The translations under genes were made by a program, and so were the position numbers. The notes under the pieces were generated by a model. That model had not been told where the DNA came from. It ran no database searches and worked only from the letters and a program-made list of their open reading frames with translations. A stretch of 64,000 nucleotides of DNA, taken from CAYNUJ01 sp964573255. GTDB taxonomy: Bacteria > Bacteroidota > Ignavibacteria > Ignavibacteriales > Melioribacteraceae. The DNA is taken from the NCBI GenBank assembly GCA_964573255.1, contig CAZNJB010000003.1, positions 1 to 64,000 on the forward strand. The letters are read 5' to 3'. Positions 18,006-27,686 of this stretch are shown here, piece after piece. The first letter of the stretch is position 1, and every line of letters begins with the position of its first letter.

Positions 18006-19736
18006 ATGAAAAAAAAAGCATTTCTATTTTTATTGCTGACATTTTTATCTATTTCATTTATTTACGCTCAGAATACCGCAACAAAAATAGACGACCTTGT
18101 AGCAAAGTATAATGAATACGGTTTATTCAACGGTTCCGTACTTGCCGCAAAAGACGGGCAAATAGTCTTATCCAAAGGCTACGGCTTTGCGAACTACGAA
18201 TTTGATGTTCCCAACACACCGGAAACAAAATTCCGGATAGGCTCAATTTCCAAACAGTTTACTGCAGCATTAATTATGATACTTATAGATGAAGGAAAAC
18301 TTAAACTGGACGGAAAAATTACCGATTACTTAAAAGATTACAGAAAAGATACCGGTGAAAAAGTGACTATAAAACATTTATTAACTCACACATCCGGCAT
18401 TCCATCTTACACCAATAACCCCAACGTGTGGAAGGATTCGCTGAAAAATCATTATGACAAAGAATATTTCATTAAACATTTCCACAGCGGCGATTTACAA
18501 TTTGAACCGGGGGAAAGATTCGCATACAATAATACCGGATATTATTTACTTGCAACAATTGCAGAAGAAGTTACAGGCAAAAGTTTTACCGAATTGATAA
18601 ACGAAAAAATCATTAAACCCGCCGGATTGAATAATACAGGAATTGAAGATGAAAATGAAATCCCAATTAAAAATATGGCGAACGGATACATTAAAAAAGC
18701 TAATATAATTTACAGAGACCCTTACCTTTATATGCCAAATGCAATGGGTGCGGGTAGTATGTATTCTACCGTAGTTGATATGTTTAAATGGGATCAAGTG
18801 CTGCGAAGCAATACGCTTCTAAAAAAAGAATTGAAAGAACAAATGTTTACGCCTTATAAAGCAAACTACGGTTTCGGTTGGATGATATTTCAAAAACCCA
18901 GTGACAATTCAAAAGACAGTATTACAATAATAACGCACTCCGGCGGAATAAACGGCTTTAACACAATCGTTATCAGTGTTTTAGAAGACGGACGATATGT
19001 TGCAGCCTTTAATAATGCCGGGAATGCTCCTCTTCAGGAGATAGCTTCGAAAATTATGAAATTATTGAATGGTGAAGAAGTTGATTATCCAAGAAAACCG
19101 ATAAAGGATTATTTGCTCGAGGTAATTTACGACGAAGGGATAGAAACGGCTATTGAAAATTATAAACAACTAAAGAAAGAAGCTCCCGACTTGTTTGACT
19201 TTTCCGAGCAACAATTAAACACATTAGGTTATATTTTATTGAACGACAAAAGATATGATGAAGCCCTTCAGATATTCCAATTGAATGCTGAAATGTTTCC
19301 AACTTCTTCCAATGTTTACGACAGTATGGCAGAAGCTTATATGAAAAAAGGTGATAATCAAAAGGCAATTGAGCTTTATAAAAAGTCTCTCGAATTAAAT
19401 CCCGCCAATGAAAACGGCAAAAAAATGTTAAAAAAATTAGGCGCTGAAATAGCCGAAGATCCTATTACCGTTCCTGCCGATATACTGAGAGAATATGCGG
19501 GTAAATATTTACTGGCACCTAACTTTGTAATAAAAATTCGAATTGATAAAAACAGAATATTTGCACAAGCTACTTCACAGGCAGAATTTGAAATATTTCC
19601 CATTTCCGAAAGCAAATTTTATTACAAGGTTATAAACGCACAAATTGAGTTTTCGAGAGATGAGAACGGAAAAGTAAATAAGCTTACACTTTACCAAAAT
19701 GGAAGTGTATTACCGGCTAAAAAATTGAATGAATAA
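18006..19736 (+). CDS. Secreted serine hydrolase of the beta-lactamase class C fold with TPR repeats
   Basis: A 576-residue protein with signal peptide (residues 1-21). The catalytic domain (about 30-355) has the SxxK motif in RIGSISKQFTAAL, the YxN motif in AYNNTGYYL and the HxG motif in ITHSGGINGFN, as in D-alanyl-D-alanine carboxypeptidases, class C beta-lactamases and esterases of family S12. TPR-type helices follow (about 395-470, SSNVYDSMAEAYMKKGDNQK), then a C-terminal beta domain (about 480-576) like those attached to Bacteroidota S12 proteins. It probably acts on peptidoglycan or small peptides in the periplasm; resistance is not implied. AAAGGA precedes the ATG. Confidence 0.88.
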   Translation: MKKKAFLFLLLTFLSISFIYAQNTATKIDDLVAKYNEYGLFNGSVLAAKDGQIVLSKGYGFANYEFDVPNTPETKFRIGSISKQFTAALIMILIDEGKLKLDGKITDYLKDYRKDTGEKVTIKHLLTHTSGIPSYTNNPNVWKDSLKNHYDKEYFIKHFHSGDLQFEPGERFAYNNTGYYLLATIAEEVTGKSFTELINEKIIKPAGLNNTGIEDENEIPIKNMANGYIKKANIIYRDPYLYMPNAMGAGSMYSTVVDMFKWDQVLRSNTLLKKELKEQMFTPYKANYGFGWMIFQKPSDNSKDSITIITHSGGINGFNTIVISVLEDGRYVAAFNNAGNAPLQEIASKIMKLLNGEEVDYPRKPIKDYLLEVIYDEGIETAIENYKQLKKEAPDLFDFSEQQLNTLGYILLNDKRYDEALQIFQLNAEMFPTSSNVYDSMAEAYMKKGDNQKAIELYKKSLELNPANENGKKMLKKLGAEIAEDPITVPADILREYAGKYLLAPNFVIKIRIDKNRIFAQATSQAEFEIFPISESKFYYKVINAQIEFSRDENGKVNKLTLYQNGSVLPAKKLNE

Positions 19737-19786
19737 TTAGAATTAAATAAATTTCAACAATACTTCAAACAAAATAAGAGGTTTTA

Positions 19787-20716
19787 ATGAACGTACTTGA
19801 AGTAAAAGGGCTAACCAAACGTTTCGATGGAATAACTGCAGTTGATCATGCCGATTTTGAAATTCCGGAAGGTTCGATTTTCGGACTAATCGGCAGAAAC
19901 GGGGCAGGAAAGACCACTACACTTAGAATGCTTATGAATATTTACATCCCTGAGGAGGGAGAAATTATTTTTAAAGGTAATCCCGTAGGACAAGAATTTC
20001 GTGATCAGGTTGGATATTTGCCCGAGGAAAGAGGCTTGTACAAAAAGATGAGAGTTTGGGACACTCTTCTTTTCTTTGCAGAAGTTAAAGGTAAATCGGG
20101 AAGAGATATTCAAAAAAGAGCCAATAACTATCTCAAACGATTCGATCTATACGACAGAAGGTTTTCTAAAATCGAAGATCTTTCCAAAGGTAACCAGCAA
20201 AAGATTCAATTTATTGCAACAATACTACATAATCCAGATTTTATAATATTGGACGAACCGTTTAGCGGACTCGACCCAATCAATACTGAATTATTACGCG
20301 AAATAATAATGGAAGAGAGAGAAGCGGGAAAGGTAATTATTTTTTCCACGCACTTAATGGACTATGCCGAGAAAATGTGCGATCATATTGCAATGATTGA
20401 CAATGGTAAAATCATATTAAAGGGTTCATTATCGGAAATAAAAAACCGTTACGCAAACAAAAATGTAAGCCTAAACTACGAAGGCGATATCAGCATTCTC
20501 GAAAATACTCCATTTGTAGAGAAGATAACGAATTTTGGCAATACAACAGGAATTAGGGTTAAAAATCCGGAGGATACTCAAAAACTTCTCAAATTATTGG
20601 TTAATAATAATGTAACGGTAAAAAAATTCGATGCAAACGATATTTCATTGCACGAAATATTTGTTGAGTTAGCAGATGATGGGAAGGAAGTAAAAAAGGA
20701 GGTGAGCAATGCTTAA
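19787..20716 (+). CDS. ABC transporter ATP-binding protein (NatA-like)
   Basis: A 309-residue ATPase with Walker A GRNGAGKTTT (about residues 36-45), signature LSKGNQQK, Walker B FIILDEPFSGLDP and H-loop STHLMDYAE, followed by a C-terminal DUF4162-type domain (about 225-300). This architecture goes with ABC-2 exporters of the NatA/YhaQ kind. It overlaps the permease gene by 8 bp, so the two form an exporter. The substrate is unknown; sodium or peptide efflux are family possibilities. Confidence 0.93.
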   Translation: MNVLEVKGLTKRFDGITAVDHADFEIPEGSIFGLIGRNGAGKTTTLRMLMNIYIPEEGEIIFKGNPVGQEFRDQVGYLPEERGLYKKMRVWDTLLFFAEVKGKSGRDIQKRANNYLKRFDLYDRRFSKIEDLSKGNQQKIQFIATILHNPDFIILDEPFSGLDPINTELLREIIMEEREAGKVIIFSTHLMDYAEKMCDHIAMIDNGKIILKGSLSEIKNRYANKNVSLNYEGDISILENTPFVEKITNFGNTTGIRVKNPEDTQKLLKLLVNNNVTVKKFDANDISLHEIFVELADDGKEVKKEVSNA

Positions 20717-21977
20717 TCACAGAGTTTTAGCAATAATAAAGAGAGAACTACGCGAAAAAATAATGTCAAAAGCATTCATTTTTTCCACTATCTCACTTCC
20801 CTTAATTATGTTTATAGTTATCGGTGTTCAAGCAGCTCTTTTCGGATTAGACGACGGCACTGCAAAAAATATTGTAATCATTTCGGATAGTGATAATTTA
20901 TTAGAAGGTTTACGTAATGAATTTAATTCCAGAAAAGATCTGATTGACGAAGGATATAATTTTGAATTTGTTAAGAAATCATCCGATGAAGTACATAAAT
21001 TCGTTAACGAAAAGAAAAAGGATTTATTGGATGAAAAGCTGACTGGCGTTTTACTTGTTCCGGATGAAGCACTGCAGAATAAAAACGTCAGATTTTATTC
21101 CAAAACTCCAAAAAATTTAAAACTAACCAAAACTTTAAGCGGACCAATAAATAAAGTACTCATAGACGCATATTTTCAGAGGAAATCTTTATCAAATGAT
21201 GATCTCGATTTCGCCAGAAGAACGGTTGAGTTTGCAGGAATGAAAGTAAGTAAAGAAGGAGAGATAAAAGAAGAAGGTTACGGAAATATGATTCTTGCTT
21301 ACTTATTCACTTTCTTGCTTTATATCAGCCTTTTAATGATTGGCTCAATGACAATGCAAACCGTAATTGAAGAAAAAAATAATAGAATAGTTGAAGTTGT
21401 TCTCTCTTCTGTTAGTCCCAAAGAATTGATGACCGGAAAAATTCTCGGTGCATCAATAACAGGAGTAATCCAAATGGCAATTTGGCTTTCTCCGATTATG
21501 ATCCTCATTTCAACATCGTGGATTGTACTCCCAAAAGAAATAATAATAAATTTATCATTTGGACAATTATTTTATTTTCTTTTCAATTTCTTTTTGGGAT
21601 TACTTATATTCATCGGTTTATTTGCGATGGTAGGTTCTATTTTCGATAATCCGCAGGATGCACAAACGGGAGTTTTTCCAATAATAATGCTTATTATGAT
21701 TCCCTTCTTTATTGCAATCTCTATGATGGAAAATCCTAATAACGTTGTTGCCAGCGTAGCATCAATGTTTCCTTTTTCTGCACTGATTGTAATGCCGGCA
21801 AAAGTAACAATTACAGATGTTCCTTTATGGCAAATGACTGTATCAATTTTAGTTAATCTCGCAACTATCGCTGCAATATTCCCCATTGCCGGTAAAATTT
21901 ACCGAGTAGGTATTTTAAGAACCGGGAAAAAGCCTAAGTTGAGAGAAATAATAAAATGGCTAAAATATAAATATTAA
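20709..21977 (+). CDS. ABC-2 type transporter permease (NatB/YhaP-like)
   Basis: A 422-residue permease with one membrane helix near the N-terminus (about 25-45), a large extracytoplasmic region (about 50-190) and five more helices in the C-terminal half. The conserved MQTVIEEKNNRIVEVVLSS stretch is typical of PF12698 permeases. The start ATG is preceded by the very strong GGAGGTGA inside the end of the ATPase gene. A strong terminator follows, so this closes the unit. Confidence 0.92.
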   Translation: MLNHRVLAIIKRELREKIMSKAFIFSTISLPLIMFIVIGVQAALFGLDDGTAKNIVIISDSDNLLEGLRNEFNSRKDLIDEGYNFEFVKKSSDEVHKFVNEKKKDLLDEKLTGVLLVPDEALQNKNVRFYSKTPKNLKLTKTLSGPINKVLIDAYFQRKSLSNDDLDFARRTVEFAGMKVSKEGEIKEEGYGNMILAYLFTFLLYISLLMIGSMTMQTVIEEKNNRIVEVVLSSVSPKELMTGKILGASITGVIQMAIWLSPIMILISTSWIVLPKEIIINLSFGQLFYFLFNFFLGLLIFIGLFAMVGSIFDNPQDAQTGVFPIIMLIMIPFFIAISMMENPNNVVASVASMFPFSALIVMPAKVTITDVPLWQMTVSILVNLATIAAIFPIAGKIYRVGILRTGKKPKLREIIKWLKYKY

Positions 21978-21984
21978 TTCATTT

Positions 21985-22017
21985 AAGAACCCATCTCGCC
22001 GATGGGTTCTTTTTTTG
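21985..22017 (+). terminator. Rho-independent terminator after the ABC exporter
   Basis: A perfect 9-bp stem GAACCCATC/GATGGGTTC (21987-21995 with 22001-22009), loop TCGCC, then eight T residues. Flanking A and T runs extend the helix. Confidence 0.94.
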
Positions 22018-22145
22018 TATTTTTCTTCCGGATTTGTCCTGATCGATACGATTTTTTTGAATGATATTTATTTTTTCGAGAAATTTTTAGCCCCATTTTG
22101 AAAGCAGAATGCTCTACTTGAAATTCCTTTTGTATATTTACGATT

Positions 22146-22787
22146 ATGTTTACAGGATTAATTGAAGAAATAGGAACCGTTACAAACATCCAGCATCAAA
22201 CCGGGGGGAAAAAATTATTTATTCAGTGTAAATTTATTTTGGATGATTTGGAAATAGATGACTCAGTTGCCGTTAACGGTGTTTGCCTGACGGCTGTTAG
22301 AATCGAACATAACGGTTTTTGGATTGATGCGGTTGGAGAAACCCTCACTAAATCTACAATCGGAGAATTACGAACCGGCAGTAAAGTTAACCTTGAACGT
22401 GCACTAAAATTATCCGACCGGCTGGGAGGTCATATTGTACAAGGGCACGTTAACGGAACCGGAGAGTTAGTTAAAATAACCAACAGAGGCGAATCATATC
22501 TTTATGAATTTTCTGTTCCAGATAATTTAATTAAATATATTATAGAAGAAGGCTCCATTGCAATCAACGGAGTCAGTTTAACTGTTGCACAATTAAATCA
22601 AAATATTATAGGCATTTCAGTTATACCTCATACTTGGCAAAACACGACATTCAAATTTTTACAAACTGGAAACAAAGTAAATATTGAAGTGGATTTAATC
22701 GCCAAGTACTTGGAAAGGTTGACAACTTTTAATAAGAAAAACGGATCAGGATTATCAATCGAAAGATTGAAGGAAGAAGGATTTTAA
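22146..22787 (+). CDS. ribE: Riboflavin synthase (alpha chain)
   Basis: A 213-residue enzyme that dismutates two molecules of 6,7-dimethyl-8-ribityllumazine to riboflavin. It shows the two tandem lumazine-binding repeats: MFTGLIEEIGTV with VNGVCLTA and GHIVQGHVNGTG in the first, and EGSIAINGVSLTVA in the second. It heads ribE-ribBA-ribH. I see no FMN riboswitch in the 130 bp upstream and no clear Shine-Dalgarno. Confidence 0.96.
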   Translation: MFTGLIEEIGTVTNIQHQTGGKKLFIQCKFILDDLEIDDSVAVNGVCLTAVRIEHNGFWIDAVGETLTKSTIGELRTGSKVNLERALKLSDRLGGHIVQGHVNGTGELVKITNRGESYLYEFSVPDNLIKYIIEEGSIAINGVSLTVAQLNQNIIGISVIPHTWQNTTFKFLQTGNKVNIEVDLIAKYLERLTTFNKKNGSGLSIERLKEEGF

Positions 22788-22789
22788 CA

Positions 22790-24016
22790 ATGGAAAGAAA
22801 ATTCAACACAATTGAAGAAGCAATTGAAGATATCAGACACGGCAAAATGATTATTGTCGTTGACGACGAAGACCGCGAGAATGAAGGCGATTTGATAATG
22901 GCAGCAGAATTAGCTCGTCCGGAAGACGTAAATTTTATGGCTAAAGAAGGTCGCGGAATGATTTGCGTTTCCATCACCGAAAAACGTGCGAAGGAATTGG
23001 ACCTCGATTTGATGGTAAATAGAAACACTGCTATGCACAATACAAACTTTACCGTTACAGTCGATTATAAGAAAGGAACTACTACCGGAATTTCTGCGTT
23101 TGACAGAGCAGCGACAATCCGAGCCTTAACTTATTCTTCCATAAAACCGGAGGACTTTGCGCGTCCCGGACATATATTTCCTTTAATTGCAAAGAAAGGC
23201 GGGGTTCTTAAAAGAACCGGACACACCGAAGCAGCGATGGACTTAGCACACTTGGCGGGATTAAAACCATCCGGGGTGTTATGCGAAATTATGAACGAAG
23301 ACGGTTCGATGGCAAGGGTTCCTCAATTATTCATTTTTGCCGAAAAATTTAATCTGAAAATAATCACAATAGCGGATTTAATTGAATTCAGAAGAAGAAA
23401 AGAAAAGCTTGTGAGAAAAAGAGTAGTCGTTAATATGCCTACGAAGTTCGGTAAATTTAAGCTCCATCTATATGAGAACTTGTTGGATCCGAATGATAAT
23501 CCTATTGCATTGGTTAAAGGCGATATTTCGGGGGATGAACCGGTAATCGTTCGAGTACATTCCGAATGTTTAACGGGAGATGTCTTCGGTTCTCAAAGAT
23601 GCGATTGTGGAGACCAGCTTGCCGCGGCACTTACAAAAATTGAGCAAACCGGACGTGGTGTTCTTTTATATATGAGACAAGAAGGACGCGGAATAGGCTT
23701 AGTTAATAAAATGCTCGCATATGCCCTGCAGGAAGAAGGCAAAGATACAGTCGAAGCAAACGAAGAATTAGGCTTCAAAGCCGACTTGAGAGATTACGGT
23801 ATTGGTGCGCAAATCTTGAAAGATTTGGGCTTAAAAAACATAAAATTATTAACCAATAATCCCAAAAAGATTATCGGCTTAAAAGGATACGATCTTAATG
23901 TTATTGAAAGAATACCTCTTCAAATTTGCCCCAATGAAAACAATCATTATTATTTAAAAACTAAAAAAGAGAAACTCGGACATTTAATTTTAGATGATAT
24001 ATTAAAAATTAGTTGA
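22790..24016 (+). CDS. ribBA: Bifunctional DHBP synthase / GTP cyclohydrolase II RibBA
   Basis: A 408-residue fusion that supplies both entry compounds of riboflavin synthesis. The N-terminal 3,4-dihydroxy-2-butanone-4-phosphate synthase part (about 1-200) has VDDEDRENEGDLI and GHTEAAMDLA. The C-terminal GTP cyclohydrolase II part (about 205-408) has the zinc cysteines in HSECLTGDVFGSQRCDCG and the RQEGRGIGL motif. It starts 2 bp after ribE. Confidence 0.97.
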   Translation: MERKFNTIEEAIEDIRHGKMIIVVDDEDRENEGDLIMAAELARPEDVNFMAKEGRGMICVSITEKRAKELDLDLMVNRNTAMHNTNFTVTVDYKKGTTTGISAFDRAATIRALTYSSIKPEDFARPGHIFPLIAKKGGVLKRTGHTEAAMDLAHLAGLKPSGVLCEIMNEDGSMARVPQLFIFAEKFNLKIITIADLIEFRRRKEKLVRKRVVVNMPTKFGKFKLHLYENLLDPNDNPIALVKGDISGDEPVIVRVHSECLTGDVFGSQRCDCGDQLAAALTKIEQTGRGVLLYMRQEGRGIGLVNKMLAYALQEEGKDTVEANEELGFKADLRDYGIGAQILKDLGLKNIKLLTNNPKKIIGLKGYDLNVIERIPLQICPNENNHYYLKTKKEKLGHLILDDILKIS

Positions 24017-24023
24017 GGAAGTT

Positions 24024-24488
24024 ATGGCAAAAGTAATTCAAGGAATGTTGAACGCAAAAGGGAAAAAATTTGCTATAGTCGTAAGCAGATTCAATGAATT
24101 CATATCGAACAAATTATTATCGGGAGCAATCGATTGCATAGAGCGCCACGAAGGAGCATTTGACGATATCGATATTATTTGGGTGCCCGGCTCATTTGAA
24201 ATTCCATTAACGGCAAAAAAATTGGCAATTAGTGGAGATTATGATTCAATCATTTCTTTGGGAGCGGTTATTCGCGGCGCAACCCCTCATTTTGATTATG
24301 TTTCGGCTGAAGTTTCAAAAGGTATTGCAAATGCATCACTGGAAACTGGCGTTCCGATTATTTTCGGCGTAATTACTACCGATACAATTGAGCAGGCAAT
24401 TGAAAGAGCCGGTGCAAAATCGGGTAATAAAGGTTGGGATGCCGCACTTAGCGCAATCGAAATGGCAGATCTTTTCGAGAAAATATAA
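24024..24488 (+). CDS. ribH: 6,7-dimethyl-8-ribityllumazine synthase
   Basis: A 154-residue lumazine synthase subunit that joins the RibBA and RibD products. Recognised by IVVSRFNEFIS, VPGSFEIPLTAKKLA and GAVIRGATPHFDYVS with the catalytic His. GAGG precedes the ATG. It is the last gene of the riboflavin operon, 7 bp after ribBA. Confidence 0.97.
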   Translation: MAKVIQGMLNAKGKKFAIVVSRFNEFISNKLLSGAIDCIERHEGAFDDIDIIWVPGSFEIPLTAKKLAISGDYDSIISLGAVIRGATPHFDYVSAEVSKGIANASLETGVPIIFGVITTDTIEQAIERAGAKSGNKGWDAALSAIEMADLFEKI

Positions 24489-24510
24489 TTTTATTTGTGT
24501 AATTGAAATT

Positions 24511-24541
24511 AAAGCAGCGCAAAATAACTGCGCTGCTTTTT
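24511..24541. terminator. Bidirectional terminator between ribH and gatB
   Basis: Stem AAAGCAGCGC/GCGCTGCTTT (24511-24520 with 24530-24539) and a 9-nt loop, with T residues following on the plus strand. Because ribH and gatB converge here it can serve both, as the A run preceding it gives T residues on the minus strand. Confidence 0.88.
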
Positions 24542-24543
24542 AT

Positions 24544-25983
24544 CTAACTTTGCGATAGTTTCTTTCTCAATAATTCATTAACAATTTGTGGATTTGCTTT
24601 TCCCTTGGTTTCCCTCATTATCTGTCCAACGAAAAAGCCGAATACTTTTTCCTTCCCGGCATGAAATTGCTCAACTTGCTGAGCATTATTTTCCAATACT
24701 TTATCGATTATCCCTTCAATTGCCGAGGTATCCGTAATCTGTATCAGATTCTTTTCTTTAACGATTATTTCCGGATCTTTATCTTCTTTCAGCAATTCGG
24801 CAAAAACGTCTTTAGCTATTTTACCGCTTATAGTTTTGTTAGAAATTAAATTTACCAGCTTTCCCAAATTTTCAGGAGAAACCGGGAATTCACTAATATT
24901 TATTTTACTTTCGTTAACAATCTTGAGCACTTCGCTCATAACCCAATTACTAACAGATTTAAAATCATTGCAAACTGCAACAGCCTTTTCGAAATAATCG
25001 GCAAGTTCCTTTTCCTCCGTTAATAATTCAGCGTCATATTCCGGTAATTTATATTCATTAATAAATCTTTCTTTTTTAGCATCGGGTAGTTCCGGCATCA
25101 ATTCTGAAATACTATTGAGCCATTTATCATCAATAACAATCGGTACGAGATCAGGATCGGGGAAATACCTGTAATCGTGGCTTTCCTCTTTACCTCTCAT
25201 TGGGCGTGCTTCATTTGCATTGGCATCCCAAAGTAGAGTTTCTTGCACAACTTCTCCACCGTCTTCAATCAATTCAATTTGTCTGTTAATCTCAAATTCA
25301 ATCGCTCTTTCAACATTCCGGAATGAATTCATATTTTTCACTTCGGTACGAGTACCTAATTTAGTTTCCCCTTTAAGCCTAATAGAAATATTAGCATCGC
25401 ACCGTAAGGAACCTTCTTCCATATTGCCATCACAAATTCCAAGGTAGCGCACAATTTTTCTCAAGTTCTTCAAATACTCGGAAGCTTCTCTCGGGGAATT
25501 TATATCCGGCTGACTTACAATTTCTATCAACGGCGTACCGCATCTATTTAAGTCTACTAAAGTATCAAAGTCCTGATCGTGGATGGATTTCCCTGCATCT
25601 TCTTCCATATGGATACGAAGCAAACGTACTTTTTTCTTTTCTCCTAAGTCGTTATGAATTTCCACGTAACCGTCTTCGCAAATCGGTTCTTCGAATTGGG
25701 ATATTTGATAGCCTTTGGGCAAATCCGGGTAAAAGTAGTTTTTTCGTGCAAATATGGATTCTCTGTTTATCCTGCAATTAGTCGCTAATCCCATCAATAT
25801 TGAATATTCAACTACTTTTTTATTTAGAACCGGCAATACTCCGGGATGACCGAGACAAACCGGGCAAACATTTGTATTAGGTGGATTTCCGAATTTAGTT
25901 GAACAACCGCAAAACGCTTTGGTAGCCGTTGCAAGTTGTGCGTGAACTTCGAGACCAATAACCGCTTCGTATTTTTCGTGCAT
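24544..25983 (-). CDS. gatB: Aspartyl/glutamyl-tRNA amidotransferase subunit B
   Basis: A 479-residue GatB, the subunit that phosphorylates and amidates misacylated Glu-tRNA(Gln) or Asp-tRNA(Asn) in the GatCAB complex. It opens with AVIGLEVHAQLATATK, has the zinc-site region CGCSTKFG with NVCPVCLGHPGVLP, the PDLPKGYQISQ stretch and EDAGKSIHD, and ends in the YqeY-like tail domain with GFFVGQIMRETKGKANP. gatA and gatC are not adjacent. Confidence 0.97.
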   Translation of the reverse strand: MHEKYEAVIGLEVHAQLATATKAFCGCSTKFGNPPNTNVCPVCLGHPGVLPVLNKKVVEYSILMGLATNCRINRESIFARKNYFYPDLPKGYQISQFEEPICEDGYVEIHNDLGEKKKVRLLRIHMEEDAGKSIHDQDFDTLVDLNRCGTPLIEIVSQPDINSPREASEYLKNLRKIVRYLGICDGNMEEGSLRCDANISIRLKGETKLGTRTEVKNMNSFRNVERAIEFEINRQIELIEDGGEVVQETLLWDANANEARPMRGKEESHDYRYFPDPDLVPIVIDDKWLNSISELMPELPDAKKERFINEYKLPEYDAELLTEEKELADYFEKAVAVCNDFKSVSNWVMSEVLKIVNESKINISEFPVSPENLGKLVNLISNKTISGKIAKDVFAELLKEDKDPEIIVKEKNLIQITDTSAIEGIIDKVLENNAQQVEQFHAGKEKVFGFFVGQIMRETKGKANPQIVNELLRKKLSQS

Positions 25984-26238
25984 ATAAATTCCATTTTTTT
26001 GAAATGCAAATATAACGAATTTCTACACTGTTGTTTTTGAATTGAGGGTAGTTAAATCATAATTCATTTAATTTAATAAAAAAATATTGTTCCACATAAG
26101 CTGGAGAAAATTGCATTGCACAATTTTAATGTTATAAATAATCAACTTTTGCGAGGGAAAGCCCTTTGCTTATTTCTATTCTACGAACTTATAAATTCCC
26201 CGATCAATTTTCTTTTGTGTTGTTCAACACTCCCCTTA

Positions 26239-27231
26239 TTAAATCGGATATTCATCCAGCTTTTGCTGCCAATCCCAATAATTGCAAGAACCGCAAATCG
26301 GTAGTTCGTTTTCCCGTCCCTCCACGTGCAGTTTGCGCATATTTCTCAGCGCTTCGCCTTTCCAAATCTCTTCGATACTCTGCTTGTTTGTATCTCCGGT
26401 AATCAATTTCTGCTGCCAGTCGATACAGCAGGCGGAAACGAGTCCGTCCGAATTAACGGTAAACGATTCCCACAACGAATAACAAGGATAACGATTCTTA
26501 TTCCTCTCCGTGTAGTCGTAAACGCCCCAGGTCAATTTATCCCAAACTTGAATCTCCACCGGAAAATCCTTCCAATATTTTTTGAAGCGCTTAATTTCTT
26601 CTTCCATTTCGGGGAATTCGGGTAGGCGGATTATCTGCACTATTATTCTTGGTTTCCATTCGGATTTTTCAACCTTGTCCAAATAGTTGTGAATATTGCT
26701 CATCACTTTATCGTAATTTTTACCGCGCACTTTTCGGTAAAACTCTTGCGTTGCTGCTCCTATGCTGAAATTGACAACGTCAATTTTCTCTTCAATAATC
26801 AAGTCAGCTATTTCGTCGGTAAGTTTGTGAGCGTTTGTAGTTAAATAAACAATATGATCAACATTCTTCTTCGTCCTTTTTATCATCTCGGCAATTTGGG
26901 GATGTAACAGCGGTTCACCGTCTTTATGCAATGCAATTCTTCTTCTGCCGTGTTTGTCTATTTCGTCCATCAATTTCATAAAGAGATCGATATTCATCAA
27001 TCCCAATGGTCTTCCCTGGTCGCGCAGTTCTTTGCTTTGCGGGGGACAATGAACGCATCGAAGATTGCACACGCTCGCGGTTTCCAAGCTTATCAATTCC
27101 GGGAATTCCATATCTGGACGATGAATTTTACCCGTAAGTTTTTTAACGTTAAACAATAACTCTTTACCCAATTCCGTCGAATGCAGTTTTTCGCTTATTA
27201 TATTCTTTACGTTCACGTCCTTCCCTTTCAA
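26239..27231 (-). CDS. Radical SAM protein with SPASM-type C-terminal cluster site
   Basis: A 330-residue radical SAM enzyme. The cluster motif CNLRCVHC (CxxxCxxC, about residues 54-61) follows SLETASV, and a GEPLLHP block follows in the usual place. The C-terminus has CCIDWQQKLITGD and CGSCNYWDW, the cysteine pattern of SPASM or twitch auxiliary clusters. Substrate unknown; related proteins modify peptides or small molecules, and some sit in polysaccharide loci. The frame starts at a TTG (27231) that overlaps the Nudix stop in TTGA with GGAG upstream. A GTG at 27216 is an alternative. Confidence 0.82.
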   Translation of the reverse strand: MKGKDVNVKNIISEKLHSTELGKELLFNVKKLTGKIHRPDMEFPELISLETASVCNLRCVHCPPQSKELRDQGRPLGLMNIDLFMKLMDEIDKHGRRRIALHKDGEPLLHPQIAEMIKRTKKNVDHIVYLTTNAHKLTDEIADLIIEEKIDVVNFSIGAATQEFYRKVRGKNYDKVMSNIHNYLDKVEKSEWKPRIIVQIIRLPEFPEMEEEIKRFKKYWKDFPVEIQVWDKLTWGVYDYTERNKNRYPCYSLWESFTVNSDGLVSACCIDWQQKLITGDTNKQSIEEIWKGEALRNMRKLHVEGRENELPICGSCNYWDWQQKLDEYPI

Positions 27232-27686
27232 TAAAACTCCACTGTATAATCGACAAACTTGCCGTTATCGTAATTGAACTTAGCGGAAAAGAATTTATCC
27301 TCGAATAGCCACGGAATAAATATTTGATCGCCGTCCCACAAATTGAGTTCGGTAAGCTTGTCGTTTTCAATCCATTCCAACTTTCCTTCGGGAGAATCGA
27401 TTAATTCCCCTTCGAATTCGTCAATGACATAAAGGAATACATACCAATCTTCTTTTGTGTCGAACATCGGGAAAGTGATAATTCCCTTTAGTTTAAGACT
27501 TTTTACCGTTAACCCAGATTCTTCCTTCACTTCCCTAATTGCACATTCCTCCGGCGATTCGCCCGGCTCGAACTTACCGCCCAAACCGTTCCATTTGCCT
27601 TCGTGATAGTCGTTCTCTTTTTTATTGCGGTAGAGCATTAAAGTTTTGTTCTCTTTCCGGATGTAACAAAGCGTGGCTAATTTCAT
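27228..27686 (-). CDS. Nudix hydrolase (MutT-like 8-oxo-dGTP diphosphatase type)
   Basis: A 152-residue Nudix protein with a complete Nudix box: GGKFEPGESPEECAIRE followed by VKEESGL (about residues 36-59), which provides the Mg-binding glutamates. It starts with TLCYIRKENKTLMLYRNKK, a layout typical of the bacterial MutT/ 8-oxo-dGTP group that clears oxidised nucleotides. Its stop overlaps the start of the radical SAM gene by 4 bp, suggesting they are cotranscribed. Confidence 0.88.
   Translation of the reverse strand: MKLATLCYIRKENKTLMLYRNKKENDYHEGKWNGLGGKFEPGESPEECAIREVKEESGLTVKSLKLKGIITFPMFDTKEDWYVFLYVIDEFEGELIDSPEGKLEWIENDKLTELNLWDGDQIFIPWLFEDKFFSAKFNYDNGKFVDYTVEFY

Noticed and set aside
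22018..22145. FMN riboswitch before ribE
   Set aside because: None of the conserved RFN-element blocks can be found in this short leader.
26217..26230. Palindrome GTGTTGTTCAACAC after the radical SAM gene as terminator
   Set aside because: The loop is only two bases and the following bases on the gene's strand are A-rich, not T-rich.
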